Shown here one piece after another: positions 21,055-28,813 of a DNA stretch of 64,000 nt. The position numbers and the translations under genes were made by a program. Source of the DNA: Neisseria sp. (GTDB taxonomy: Bacteria > Pseudomonadota > Gammaproteobacteria > Burkholderiales > Neisseriaceae); the NCBI RefSeq assembly GCF_030530745.1, contig NZ_JAUMUI010000010.1, positions 1 to 64,000 of the forward strand, read 5' to 3'. Every line of letters begins with the position of its first letter. Positions within the stretch are counted from its first letter, which is position 1. Under the pieces are notes generated by a model, which had not been told where the DNA came from, did no database searches, and saw only the letters and a program-made list of their open reading frames with translations.

Positions 21055-21297
21055 ATGACTGCTTTAGCAATGAATGATTTGGGTATGCAGGAACTGACCA
21101 TGGCCGAACTGGATTTGGTTGCCGGAGGCTGGGATTGGGGTAAAGTAAACTGGGGACGGGCTGCTGCAATAGGCGGCGCTGGTGCTGCTGGAGGTGGTAT
21201 CGCAGGTTCTGCTGGTGGTCCCATTGGTGCAGGCCTAGGAGCCGCTGGCGGTTTTGTGGCCGGCTTTGGCGGAGCAGTAATTGCTGATGCTTGGTAA
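21055..21297 (+). CDS. double-glycine leader bacteriocin precursor
   Basis: The 80-residue peptide has a textbook class II/microcin leader: MQELTMAELDLVAGG, with cleavage expected after Gly-Gly at about residue 25. The predicted mature peptide of about 55 residues starts WDWGKVNWGRAAAIGG. It is extremely rich in Gly and Ala, with many GxxxG spacings (GGPIGAGLGAAGGFVAGFGG), as in pore-forming class IIb bacteriocins. A strong AAGGAG site lies 7 bases before the ATG. It would be exported and cleaved by a C39-peptidase ABC transporter, which is not in this window. The family assignment is from leader and composition only. Confidence 0.82.
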   Translation: MTALAMNDLGMQELTMAELDLVAGGWDWGKVNWGRAAAIGGAGAAGGGIAGSAGGPIGAGLGAAGGFVAGFGGAVIADAW

Positions 21298-21321
21298 AAG
21301 CTCGCTGTAATTATTTAGAAT

Positions 21322-21350
21322 TTGGTAGTTTGGCAAAGCCAAACTACCAA
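21322..21350. terminator. hairpin between bacteriocin gene and first immunity candidate
   Basis: TTGGTAGTTTGGC (21322-21334) and GCCAAACTACCAA (21338-21350) form a perfect 13-bp stem with an AAA loop, 25 bases after the bacteriocin stop. Only a weak T-rich tail follows. It could be a partial terminator or an mRNA-stabilising structure that sets bacteriocin expression above the downstream genes. Confidence 0.7.
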
Positions 21351-21384
21351 TAAAATTTCAATTTTATCAAAATGGGATACAACG

Positions 21385-21573
21385 ATGAACACCAAAAGAT
21401 TTTTACTGATTTCAGGAGGTATATTTTTTCTATTTATGCTCGTTACTTCTTATTTATTTGTGTATAACGAATTTTTAACCTCTCTTAAATTCTCTATCAT
21501 TTCCACATTGGTTTTTGTTCCGGTAAATTTTCTCTTGAATAAGTTGTTTAATAAAAAGGCTTTCACTAAATAA
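21385..21573 (+). CDS. small membrane protein, bacteriocin immunity candidate
   Basis: A 62-residue protein with two hydrophobic helices (about 6-27 and 34-52) and a basic tail LLNKLFNKKAFTK. I recognise no family. Size, topology and position directly after the bacteriocin precursor fit an immunity protein that protects the producer's inner membrane; this is inference from context. The ATG at 21385 has a weak GGGAT site. An upstream in-frame start at 21322 would begin inside the hairpin and is less likely. Confidence 0.6.
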   Translation: MNTKRFLLISGGIFFLFMLVTSYLFVYNEFLTSLKFSIISTLVFVPVNFLLNKLFNKKAFTK

Positions 21574-21653
21574 AGATCATGTGTAGACTGATTGTACTTG
21601 CCACAAAATACTGCATGCCACAAAAATATTTTTAAGTTAAAGGTGGAATAGCA

Positions 21654-21881
21654 ATGGTATATTTTGGAACCGGTATGGATAAAAAAGAAAGTGTACTCAG
21701 CCCTATTGATAAAATTATGTTTTTGATAACATTTATTGTATTGTTTCTTCTATTTTATTTCGGATCGGGATACGGCTTTTTAAATTCATTTTTTATCAGT
21801 GCGGGCTTCACGCTGATATGTTCCATAATTCGGATAATCGGGCTTAAATTAGCTAAAAAAATTAATAAAAATATCAAATAG
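21654..21881 (+). CDS. small two-helix membrane protein, duplicate copy 1
   Basis: A 75-residue protein, MVYFGTGMDKKESVLSPIDK followed by two hydrophobic helices (about 21-40 and 46-64) and the basic end LKLAKKINKNIK. It is a clear paralogue of the next gene: SVLSPIDKIMF versus SILSPVEAIMF, GFLNSFF versus GFLNSVF, and LKLAKK at the end. AAAGGTGG precedes the ATG by 7 bases. The family is unknown. Its place in the bacteriocin island suggests an immunity role against this or related peptides. Confidence 0.62.
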   Translation: MVYFGTGMDKKESVLSPIDKIMFLITFIVLFLLFYFGSGYGFLNSFFISAGFTLICSIIRIIGLKLAKKINKNIK

Positions 21882-21933
21882 ATTTTTAATATACGGTAAT
21901 TACAGGAGACCGTTTGCGCATTTTGGATTTGGT

Positions 21934-22143
21934 ATGGAGATAAAGAAGGATAAAAGAAGCATACTCAGCCCTGTTGAAGCGATAATGTTTTCAATATTGT
22001 TGATTGCAATTTTTCTTTATTCCTGCTTTATATCAAGACATGGTTTCTTAAATTCGGTATTTTTCAGTTTGTGTTTCACTCTCATACCGCTTATATGCCG
22101 GATAACCGTGCTTAAATTAGCTAAGAAAAATTCTGAAAAATAA
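21934..22143 (+). CDS. small two-helix membrane protein, duplicate copy 2
   Basis: A 69-residue paralogue of the preceding gene, with the same order of conserved blocks (ILSPVEAIMF, HGFLNSVFFS, LKLAKK). Aligned at the DNA level, copy 1's start codon corresponds to TTT at 21913 here, and a good AGGAG lies just before that point (21904-21908). Translation must therefore begin at the internal ATG 21934, about 25 bases from the site, or not at all. The copy may be poorly expressed or decaying. Confidence 0.55.
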   Translation: MEIKKDKRSILSPVEAIMFSILLIAIFLYSCFISRHGFLNSVFFSLCFTLIPLICRITVLKLAKKNSEK

Positions 22144-22222
22144 TAAGCTGTTTTTTTTACGGTTTCTATAAACATTATCTATTGTCGGTGGCAGTCAAAT
22201 GAATGAGAGGGAAACAGGCATT

Positions 22223-22386
22223 ATGAATATAAAATTACTTATAACAGTTTTGATTATATTGTTTTTTATGCAGTTGCAGTAAATTCTTTATATTATGGGC
22301 ATAGTTTGAAGAGATCACTCCTGTTGAGCCTGACTACTGCAATTTTAACTTTTACGATGATTATGATAGGAAGTGGACTGAAATAA
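22223..22386 (+). pseudogene. frameshifted small membrane protein gene
   Basis: From the ATG at 22223 the frame reads MNIKLLITVLIILFFMQLQ and then stops at 22280. Adding one T to the six-T run at 22262-22267 gives one continuous frame to the TAA at 22384: LIILFFYAVAVNSLYYGHS, then a second hydrophobic helix ending MIMIGSGLK, about 54 residues. Size and two-helix layout match the neighbouring genes. It is either an inactivated copy, a slippage-prone (phase-variable) gene or a sequencing error in a homopolymer. Confidence 0.55.
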
Positions 22387-22433
22387 CCTGCTGCTAAAAT
22401 TAAGCTGTTCCAACCAAAAAAGAAAGAAATATC

Positions 22434-22625
22434 ATGCTGCATAAAATCTTAACCGTCTGCATGTATTTTTTCACCGTCTACTGCATTTTTATCTTTTTTG
22501 CATGGGTTTATGAAATCCTTACCGTAGGTTTCGCATGGAGGGAGGCTGCCGTTTATGCAAGGTCTTTCTTGATTTTTTCGGCACTTGCCGTTTTTTCTTA
22601 CCGAGCGGTTTATCCTTATAAATAA
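22434..22625 (+). CDS. small two-helix membrane protein
   Basis: A 63-residue protein with hydrophobic helices at about 7-30 and 43-58 and an intervening charged turn (FAWREAAVYAR). AAGAAAGAAA precedes the ATG. It has no obvious sequence similarity to the duplicate pair but the same size class and orientation. The function is unknown; I infer membership in the bacteriocin island's immunity set from position. Confidence 0.5.
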   Translation: MLHKILTVCMYFFTVYCIFIFFAWVYEILTVGFAWREAAVYARSFLIFSALAVFSYRAVYPYK

Positions 22626-22666
22626 TTTTTATTGTAACGGTATTGAAAATATATAGGCGGTAAATC

Positions 22667-22837
22667 ATGATGAAAACTTTCATAATATCCTGCTTCTATT
22701 TTTTCTTTATGTTTTTCTATTTTCATTTTGTTGTTTTCCGAAAAAAACAAACTGTGGAAAAACCGCTGGCCGCTGCTTTTACGGCCACCGTTGTTTTCGC
22801 CGCCGGTTTTTATCTGCTGAACCGTTTGTTTCCTTGA
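22667..22837 (+). CDS. small two-helix membrane protein
   Basis: A 56-residue frame, MMKTFIISCFYFFFMFFYF then a basic turn RKKQTVEKP and a second hydrophobic stretch ATVVFAAGFYLLNRLFP. A second ATG immediately follows the first, so the start could be 22670. A GGCGG site lies upstream. It is the last small gene before the composition returns to normal GC and an uptake terminator. No family is recognised. Confidence 0.48.
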   Translation: MMKTFIISCFYFFFMFFYFHFVVFRKKQTVEKPLAAAFTATVVFAAGFYLLNRLFP

Positions 22838-22868
22838 TTTCCCGTATGGCGGGGCGTTTCCTGCAGGG

Positions 22869-22894
22869 GGCCGTCTGAAAGTTTTCAGACGGCC
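22869..22894. terminator. uptake-sequence hairpin ending the bacteriocin island
   Basis: GGCCGTCTGAAA (22869-22880) pairs with TTTCAGACGGCC (22883-22894) over a 2-base loop, shortly after the last small gene. Confidence 0.75.
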
Positions 22895-22962
22895 TCGGGC
22901 TGTTTGCGGTTTGCGCTTTCCTTTACAATGCCGGGGTTTTCCGCATTTTCCTGCAACTGTTT

Positions 22963-24522
22963 ATGACCCTGCCCAAACCTGCTGCCACCCTGCTGCTCGC
23001 GCTGCTGCCGATCGGCTTTCCTGCCGTGATGGTGGCTGCGCCCCTGTTTGCGCTGGCATTTTATGAAAACGAAGGCATGGTATGGCAGATGCTGCAAGAC
23101 GGATATATCCGGTGGCGCATCGGCTGGACCACGCTTCAGGCGGCGGTTACCTGCGTGTTGGCGCTGCTGGCGGGCGTGCCGGCGGCTTGGGTGTTGGCGC
23201 GGCTGGCGTTTCCCGGGCGGCGTTGGATTCTGCGCCTGTTGATGCTGCCGTTTGTGATGCCCACGCTGGTGGCCGGTATGGGCGTGTTGGCGCTGTTCGG
23301 CCCGCACGGCATGTTGTGGGCCGGCTGGGAAGACACGCCCTACCTGCTGCTTTACGGCAATGTATTTTTCAACCTGCCCGTGCTGGTGCGCGCGGCGTAT
23401 CAGGGGTTTCTGCAGGTGCCTGCGGCGCGGCTGCACACGGCGCAGACGTTGGGTGCAAACGCATGGCAGCGTTTTTGGCATGTCGAACGCCCCGTGTTGC
23501 AGCCGTGGCTGGCGGGCGGCGTGTGTTTGGTGTTTTTATATTGTTTTTCGGGTTTCGGGCTGGCGCTGCTGCTCGGCGGCAGCCGTTATGCCACGGTGGA
23601 AGTGGAAATCTACCAGCTGATTGCGTATGAACTCGATATGGCGCAGGCTTCGGTGCTGGTGTGGCTGGTGCTGGCGGTTACCGCGCTGGCGGGCGTGCTG
23701 TATGCATGGTTCGGCCGCCGCACCGCTTCAAGCCGCACCATCCGCCCGCTGCCGCCCGGGCCGCCGCGCACGTTTGCCGCCAAAGCCCTGCTGGCGGGTT
23801 CGCTGCTGCTTTTGGCCGCCTGTTGCGCCCTGCCGCTGCTGGCCGTGTTATGGCAGGCGGCGCAGGCAGGGGATTCCTGGCGGGTGTGGCGGCAGGCCGA
23901 CACACTGCATGCGCTGTGGAATACCCTGCGTTTCACTTTTGGAGCCATGCTGCCGGCGTTGCTGCTGGGTGTGCTGCATGCGGCTTTGGCGCGCCGCGCC
24001 GCGTGGGTGCGCGCGCTGACGTTTCTGCCGTTTATGGTGTCGCCCGTGTGTGTGGCGTTCGGCCTGCTGCTGCTTTATCCCGAATGGACGGCATCGCTGC
24101 CGCTTTTGGTGGCCGTTTACGCGCTGTTGGCTTATCCTTTTATTGCCAAAGACCTGCTCGCCGCCCGGGATGCGCTGCCCGCCAATTATGCCGCAGCCGC
24201 CCGCAGCTTGGGTGCCACGCCGTTTCAGACGGCCTTAACCGTTACCGTTCCGCTGTTGCTGCCTGCGTTGAGGCGCGGGCTGACTTTGGCTGCCGCCACC
24301 TGCGTGGGCGAATTTGCCGCCACACTGTTTTTGTCGCGCCCCGAATGGCAGACGCTCACCACCCTGATTTACCGCTATCTCGGCACGGCGGGCGCAGAAA
24401 ACCACGATCGTGCGATGGTGCTCACGGCGGTGCTGATGCTGCTGGCTTTACTGGTGTTTTTATTGCTGGACGCCGCTGATAAAGATAAGAAGAACAGGCC
24501 GTCTGAAAACCATACGCGGTAA
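22963..24522 (+). CDS. ABC transporter permease, ThiP-like (binding-protein-dependent)
   Basis: The 519-residue inner-membrane protein consists of two homologous six-helix halves. Each half has a permease EAA loop, AAYQGFLQVPAARLHTAQTLG and AARDALPANYAAAARSLGA. The first half aligns well with ThiP (NVFFNLPVLVRAA; LLGGSRYATVEVEIYQLI), suggesting thiamine uptake. The ferric-iron FbpB branch of the same superfamily is an alternative. No binding protein or ATPase gene lies next to it, so it must pair with partners elsewhere. The ATG at 22963 is the first in frame. Confidence 0.75.
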   Translation: MTLPKPAATLLLALLPIGFPAVMVAAPLFALAFYENEGMVWQMLQDGYIRWRIGWTTLQAAVTCVLALLAGVPAAWVLARLAFPGRRWILRLLMLPFVMPTLVAGMGVLALFGPHGMLWAGWEDTPYLLLYGNVFFNLPVLVRAAYQGFLQVPAARLHTAQTLGANAWQRFWHVERPVLQPWLAGGVCLVFLYCFSGFGLALLLGGSRYATVEVEIYQLIAYELDMAQASVLVWLVLAVTALAGVLYAWFGRRTASSRTIRPLPPGPPRTFAAKALLAGSLLLLAACCALPLLAVLWQAAQAGDSWRVWRQADTLHALWNTLRFTFGAMLPALLLGVLHAALARRAAWVRALTFLPFMVSPVCVAFGLLLLYPEWTASLPLLVAVYALLAYPFIAKDLLAARDALPANYAAAARSLGATPFQTALTVTVPLLLPALRRGLTLAAATCVGEFAATLFLSRPEWQTLTTLIYRYLGTAGAENHDRAMVLTAVLMLLALLVFLLLDAADKDKKNRPSENHTR

Positions 24523-24538
24523 GTTAACCTGAAAGGCA

Positions 24539-24570
24539 GAGGCCGTCTGAAAACTGTTCCAGACGGCCTC
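24539..24570. terminator. uptake-sequence hairpin, permease/hslO
   Basis: GAGGCCGTCTGAA and TTCCAGACGGCCTC form an interrupted stem between convergent genes. Confidence 0.65.
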
Positions 24571-24609
24571 GGATTGTTTCCGGCGCTGTTTCACGCAGCC
24601 GGCAGGGCG

Positions 24610-25533
24610 TTATTGAATCCGCGCCCTTTCGCCGCGCACGGCGGCGGCAACGTCCATGCCGAAAAGGGCGTTGATGTCGGTTTCGTCGAACACATATTCG
24701 GCATTGCAGAAATCGCAGTCGATTTTCACACTGCCTTGTTCTTCAAGCACCGAGCCGACTTCTTCACCGCCCAGCATCAGCAGCATATCGCTGACCTTGC
24801 CGCGCGAGCAGGTGCAGGCGAATTCGATGGGTTCGGCATCAAACACGCGCGGAGGGGTTTCGTGGAACAGCCGGTAGAGCAGGTGGTGTGCGTCAAGCTG
24901 CACCAGTTCTTCCGCGTTCACGGTTTGCGCAAGCGTGGCAACGTGTTCCCACGCCTCGGGGGCGGGAGCCGGTTCGGGCAGACGCTGCACCAGCAGGCCG
25001 CCGCACGCTTCGTCGGAAGCGGCCAGCGTAATGTGAGTGTCGAGCTGCTCCGAACGTTTCATATAGTTCACCAGCATTTGCGCGATGCTTTCGCCCTCAA
25101 GCGGCACCACGCCCTGCCACGGTTCGCCGTCTTGCGGTTGCAGGGTAATCGCAAAAATGCCGTTGTCGCCCAGCAGGCTGCGCAGGTTTTCACTGTCGCC
25201 GATAGCGGCCTGCGTGTCCCAGCGGGCGGTGGCGCGGCAGGTGCCGGCGGAAGTGGCTTCCGCCACCAGCATTTTCAAACGGCCTTGCCCCTGCACCTGC
25301 ACAATCAGCGTGCCCTCGGTTTTCAGGTTGCTCGAAAGCAGCGCACCGGCGGCGAGCAGCTCGCCCAATGCGCGGCGGATAGCTGCGGGGTAGTGTTTCT
25401 GGCCGGCGATGTGGCGCCACACCTCTTCCAGGCGCACGTGCTGACCGCGCACGGGCATATCGTCGAAAATAAAACGGGTGCGGCAATCGGTGGAAACGGG
25501 GCCGGAAGTAGTCATTTCAAGGTGTTCCTGCAT
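24610..25533 (-). CDS. hslO: Hsp33 redox-regulated chaperone
   Basis: The 307-residue protein has the Hsp33 zinc centre near its C-terminus: CTC in IEFACTCSRGKVSDML and CDFC in IDCDFCNAEYVF. The four cysteines bind zinc when reduced and form disulphides on oxidation, which switches on holdase activity in the cytoplasm. The N-terminal domain contains GELLAAGALLSSNLKTEGTL. A second Met six residues in (ATG at 25515) is an equally possible start. An inverted uptake pair (about 25537-25575) flanks the 5' side. Confidence 0.94.
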   Translation of the reverse strand: MQEHLEMTTSGPVSTDCRTRFIFDDMPVRGQHVRLEEVWRHIAGQKHYPAAIRRALGELLAAGALLSSNLKTEGTLIVQVQGQGRLKMLVAEATSAGTCRATARWDTQAAIGDSENLRSLLGDNGIFAITLQPQDGEPWQGVVPLEGESIAQMLVNYMKRSEQLDTHITLAASDEACGGLLVQRLPEPAPAPEAWEHVATLAQTVNAEELVQLDAHHLLYRLFHETPPRVFDAEPIEFACTCSRGKVSDMLLMLGGEEVGSVLEEQGSVKIDCDFCNAEYVFDETDINALFGMDVAAAVRGERARIQ

Positions 25534-25610
25534 GGTTTTTCAGACGGCCTCAATATGGTTACAGGCCGTCTGAAATCAAGGGGCGGCGTTTTAAAATGCT
25601 TTTTAGCTCT

Positions 25611-25690
25611 AGGGTCTGTCGACATTTAACCGGCGAAGCGGTTTTTTGAGGCAAAATCCGCATCTGCGCTGCCTCGTATCAAAAGTTAAC
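25611..25690. repeat. MITE-like element B, truncated left end
   Basis: Begins AGGGTCTGTCGACATTTAAC after a TA and continues CCGGCGAAGCGGTTTTTTGAGG, matching the inverted copy of element B at 61827-61986, then diverges after about 80 bases. No right terminal repeat is present, so this is a half element. Confidence 0.65.
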
Positions 25691-25772
25691 TGGCTTCACT
25701 ATTATGCTAAAATAGCGGCCTTTAAAAATAACCGCCCGCAATCAAACGGTTGCGGAAATTGAAAGGAAAATT

Positions 25773-26501
25773 ATGGCAGGCCACAGCAAATGGGCGAATA
25801 TCCAACACCGTAAAAGCCGTCAGGACGCCAAACGCGGCAAAATCTTCACACGCTTGATCAAAGAAATCACCGTTGCCGCCAGAATGGGCGGCGGCGATCC
25901 CGCATCCAACCCGCGCCTGCGCCTGGCGGTGGACAAAGCCACCGGCAACAATATGCCCAAAGACAACATCCAGCGCGCCATCGACAAAGGCACCGGCAAT
26001 CTGGAAGGCGTGGAATACGTAGAACTGCGCTATGAAGGCTACGGCATCGGCGGCGCCGCGCTGATGGTGGACTGCCTCACCGACAACAAAACCCGCACCG
26101 TGGCCGATGTGCGCCACGCCTTCAACAAAAACGGCGGCAACCTCGGCACCGACGGCTGCGTGGCGTTCAACTTCGTGCATCAGGGCTACCTGCTGTTCGC
26201 GCCGGGCGTGAGCGAAGACGCGCTGATGGAAGCCGCGCTCGAAGCCGGCGCGGAAGACGTGGTTGCCAACGACGACGGCTCCATCGAAGTGATTACCGCC
26301 CCCAACGACTGGGCGGGCGTGAAAGCCGCGCTCGAAGCCGCAGGCTTTCAGTCGGAAGACGGCGACGTAACCATGCGCGCGCAAAACGAAACCGAATTGA
26401 GCGGCGAAGATGCCGAAAAAATGCAGAAACTCATCGACGCGCTAGAAGATTTGGACGACGTGCAAAACGTTTACACATCAGCCGTGCTGAATTTCGAATA
26501 A
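25773..26501 (+). CDS. yebC: YebC/PmpR family transcriptional regulator
   Basis: The 242-residue protein begins [28 protein letters not shown], the family signature, followed by the conserved [12 protein letters not shown] and the acidic domain with [15 protein letters not shown]. Members bind DNA or act on ribosomes to relieve polyproline stalling; which role applies here cannot be read from sequence. GAAAGGAAAATT precedes the ATG. It is a single gene followed by an uptake hairpin (26525-26554, one mismatch). Confidence 0.93.
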   Translation: MAGHSKWANIQHRKSRQDAKRGKIFTRLIKEITVAARMGGGDPASNPRLRLAVDKATGNNMPKDNIQRAIDKGTGNLEGVEYVELRYEGYGIGGAALMVDCLTDNKTRTVADVRHAFNKNGGNLGTDGCVAFNFVHQGYLLFAPGVSEDALMEAALEAGAEDVVANDDGSIEVITAPNDWAGVKAALEAAGFQSEDGDVTMRAQNETELSGEDAEKMQKLIDALEDLDDVQNVYTSAVLNFE

Positions 26502-26524
26502 GCAGTCCAACGGTAAAAGCTTAA

Positions 26525-26554
26525 AGGCCGTCTGAAAACATTTTCAGGCGGCCT
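26525..26554. terminator. uptake-sequence hairpin, yebC/RlmL-like
   Basis: AGGCCGTCTGAAAA (26525-26538) against TTTTCAGGCGGCCT (26541-26554); one arm is a degenerate uptake site. Confidence 0.65.
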
Positions 26555-26604
26555 GAAGTATTTTTAAACCGGCTTCAAAAGCCTCGGGCTGTTAAGGGCG
26601 GTAT

Positions 26605-27747
26605 TTACCGGTTAGACCCCGCCACCATATCGATCAGAAACAGGCGGCAGTCGAGATTGCCGTTAAACAGCGGGATTTTGCGTTTGGGCGAGAGACGCAT
26701 CAGCTTGGGCATTTCGCGGTCGGCGGTGAACATGCCGGCGCGCCAGCCCGCGTAGTGCTGTTTGAGCCATGTGCCCAGCTGCGGGTAAAGCGCGTGCAGC
26801 GCCTGCACTTCGGCCAGCCGCACGCCGTAGGGCGGGTTGGAAACCATGATGCCGTGCTCGCCGTTGGGGCGGGCGGACTGCGCATCCTGCACGCGCCAAT
26901 CAATCAGGTTGCCGACACCGGCGGCTTCGGCATTGGCTTCGGCGGTGCGTATCATGAAACGGTTGTTGTCGCTGCCCGCTATCGGGGCGGGCGTTTGCGG
27001 CAGAATCTGCCGTTCGGCTTCGCTGCGCAGATTTTGCCACAGGGCCGCATCGAAGTTTTTGAGTTTTTCAAAGCCGAAACGGCGCATCAGGCCGGGGGCG
27101 CGGCGGGCGGCTATCCGGGCGGCTTCGATGGCGAGGGTGCCGCTGCCGCAAAACGGGTCTTGAAACGGCTGCGTGCCGTCGTAGCCCGCCAGCAGCAGCA
27201 GGCCGGCGGCGAGGTTTTCGCGCAGCGGGGCTTCGCCCGTGTCTTGGCGGTAGCCGCGTTTGAACAGGGCTTCGCCGCTGGTGTCGAGAAAAATCTGCAC
27301 GGTTTGTCCGCCGATAAAGGCGTGTACGCGCACGTCGGGGTTGGTTTTGCCCACGCTGGGGCGTGCGCCGAGCGCGTCGCGGAAGGCGTCGCACAGGGCG
27401 TCTTTGATTTTCAGGGCGGTGAAATCGAGGCTTTTTACCCGCGCGCGTTTGCCTTCCACTTTCACTTTGAAGGTTTGTTCCAGCCCGAACCATCCGGCCC
27501 AGCGGATATTGCGGGCGAGGGCGTAGATGTCGGCTTCGCTGCGGTAGCTGCCTTTGGTCAGTTGCAGCAGCACGCGGCCGGCGGTGCGCGAATGCAGATT
27601 GATGCGGTAAACCTGTTCCAGCGTGCCTTTGCAGGCCACACCGCCGTCGGTGGGTTCGGTGTCGGCGCAGCCGAGTGCGGAGAGTTCCTGCTGCAAAACG
27701 CTTTCGAGGCCGCGCGGGCAGGTGGCGAAGAGGGAGTAGCGGGTCAT
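26605..27747 (-). CDS. RlmL-like THUMP-domain 23S rRNA guanine-N2 methyltransferase
   Basis: The 380-residue protein has an N-terminal ferredoxin-like/THUMP RNA-binding region (about residues 1-155). A Rossmann methyltransferase follows, with the SAM motif [14 protein letters not shown] and the catalytic NPPYG ([10 protein letters not shown]). It corresponds to the RlmL half of E. coli RlmKL, which makes m2G2445 in 23S rRNA; the RlmK half is absent. The frame is open to 27810, but the extra residues come from the adjacent repeat, so the start is set at [13 protein letters not shown]. Confidence 0.88.
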   Translation of the reverse strand: MTRYSLFATCPRGLESVLQQELSALGCADTEPTDGGVACKGTLEQVYRINLHSRTAGRVLLQLTKGSYRSEADIYALARNIRWAGWFGLEQTFKVKVEGKRARVKSLDFTALKIKDALCDAFRDALGARPSVGKTNPDVRVHAFIGGQTVQIFLDTSGEALFKRGYRQDTGEAPLRENLAAGLLLLAGYDGTQPFQDPFCGSGTLAIEAARIAARRAPGLMRRFGFEKLKNFDAALWQNLRSEAERQILPQTPAPIAGSDNNRFMIRTAEANAEAAGVGNLIDWRVQDAQSARPNGEHGIMVSNPPYGVRLAEVQALHALYPQLGTWLKQHYAGWRAGMFTADREMPKLMRLSPKRKIPLFNGNLDCRLFLIDMVAGSNR

Positions 27748-27777
27748 GGGGGCTTTCGGGGTGGTGGGATTCAGGCT

Positions 27778-27921
27778 GAGACCTTTGCAAAACCCCCATC
27801 TGCGGCGCATTTCTGCGTTGTGTGCTGGCCCGCTCGCTTGCCTAACTTCATGTTATGTCTGCGCTCGCTGCGCTGCTACGCCTTGAACTGCATCCGCATC
27901 TGGGGGTTTTGCAAAGGTCTC
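27778..27921. repeat. MITE-like element C, full copy
   Basis: A 144-base element with long perfect terminal inverted repeats, GAGACCTTTGCAAAACCCCC at the left and the complement GGGGGTTTTGCAAAGGTCTC at the right. It is immediately followed by an uptake sequence. It is non-coding and lies 30 bases upstream of the RlmL-like gene. The terminal sequence resembles what I recall for Neisseria IS5-family ends (IS1106 type); a second copy is at 39879-40042. Confidence 0.78.
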
Positions 27922-28051
27922 AGGCCGTCTGAATCGTTAAACATCAGATAATGCGGTTGATTATAACTGTGCAGAGGGCTTTGCGGCAGAATATTTCAGA
28001 CGGCCTGCCCGGCTGATTTTATAATATGCTTTTTCCATTTCAAGGGTTGTC

Positions 28052-28657
28052 ATGAACGCCACCGAAATCATCCACATCATCGGCACCGCCGCTTTCGCCC
28101 TTTCCGGCTATCTGGTCGGCGTGCGCAAGCGGCTGGATATGCTGGGCGTGATGATTGCGGCCATGCTCACCGCCATCGGCGGCGGCATGATGCGCGATGC
28201 CATTGTCGGCCGCATACCGCTGGTGTTCACCCAAAACACCGCATGGGTGGTTATCGGCATCACGTTGCTGCTTGCTTGGGGGTTCAAGCTGCAAAACACC
28301 CGCAAACGCGAGCTGGCGGCGGTGTTTTTGTGGGCCGACTCGTTGGGTTTGGCGGCGTTCACCATCACCGGCGCGCAGGCAGGCTTGGCGCTGGACGTGA
28401 ATATTTTCGGCGTGGTGATGCTCGGCTTTATCACGGCGGTGGGCGGCGGCATTGTGCGCGATATGCTGGTGAACGATATTCCCATGATTTTGCGCAAGGA
28501 TTTTTACGGCACCGTGTCGGTGATTATCGGCCTTGCGCTCTACGGGTTGGACAAACTGGGCTGGGTAAACCCGTTCACATTGAACCTGCTGCTGTTCGGC
28601 GGTTATGTGCTCAGGCTGTGGGCGTACCGCGTGGCCTGGAGGCTGCCGAAATTTTGA
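28052..28657 (+). CDS. TRIC-type (UPF0126/YicG) cation channel family protein
   Basis: A 201-residue membrane protein made of two similar halves of three helices. Each half contains a glycine-rich block followed by RD, AIGGGMMRDAIVGRIPLVF and AVGGGIVRDMLVNDIPMIL, the signature of bacterial trimeric intracellular cation channels. It probably forms a trimeric potassium-permeable pore in the inner membrane. It is a single gene; an uptake terminator (28659-28695) follows the stop. Confidence 0.9.
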   Translation: MNATEIIHIIGTAAFALSGYLVGVRKRLDMLGVMIAAMLTAIGGGMMRDAIVGRIPLVFTQNTAWVVIGITLLLAWGFKLQNTRKRELAAVFLWADSLGLAAFTITGAQAGLALDVNIFGVVMLGFITAVGGGIVRDMLVNDIPMILRKDFYGTVSVIIGLALYGLDKLGWVNPFTLNLLLFGGYVLRLWAYRVAWRLPKF

Positions 28658-28658
28658 T

Positions 28659-28695
28659 TAAGGCCGTCTGAAACGGTGGCTTTCAGACGGCCTTA
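28659..28695. terminator. uptake-sequence terminator after TRIC gene
   Basis: TAAGGCCGTCTGAAA (28659-28673) and TTTCAGACGGCCTTA (28681-28695), 7-base loop. Confidence 0.75.
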
Positions 28696-28813
28696 TCTTT
28701 TATACTTCGCCATCCGTTTGCCAACCATATACTGTTTATACTGTTTCAGACGGCCTGAACAGCCTGCAAAGGTTTCAAGCCGTCTGAAAACCTTATCTAA
28801 CCGAAAGATTGCC

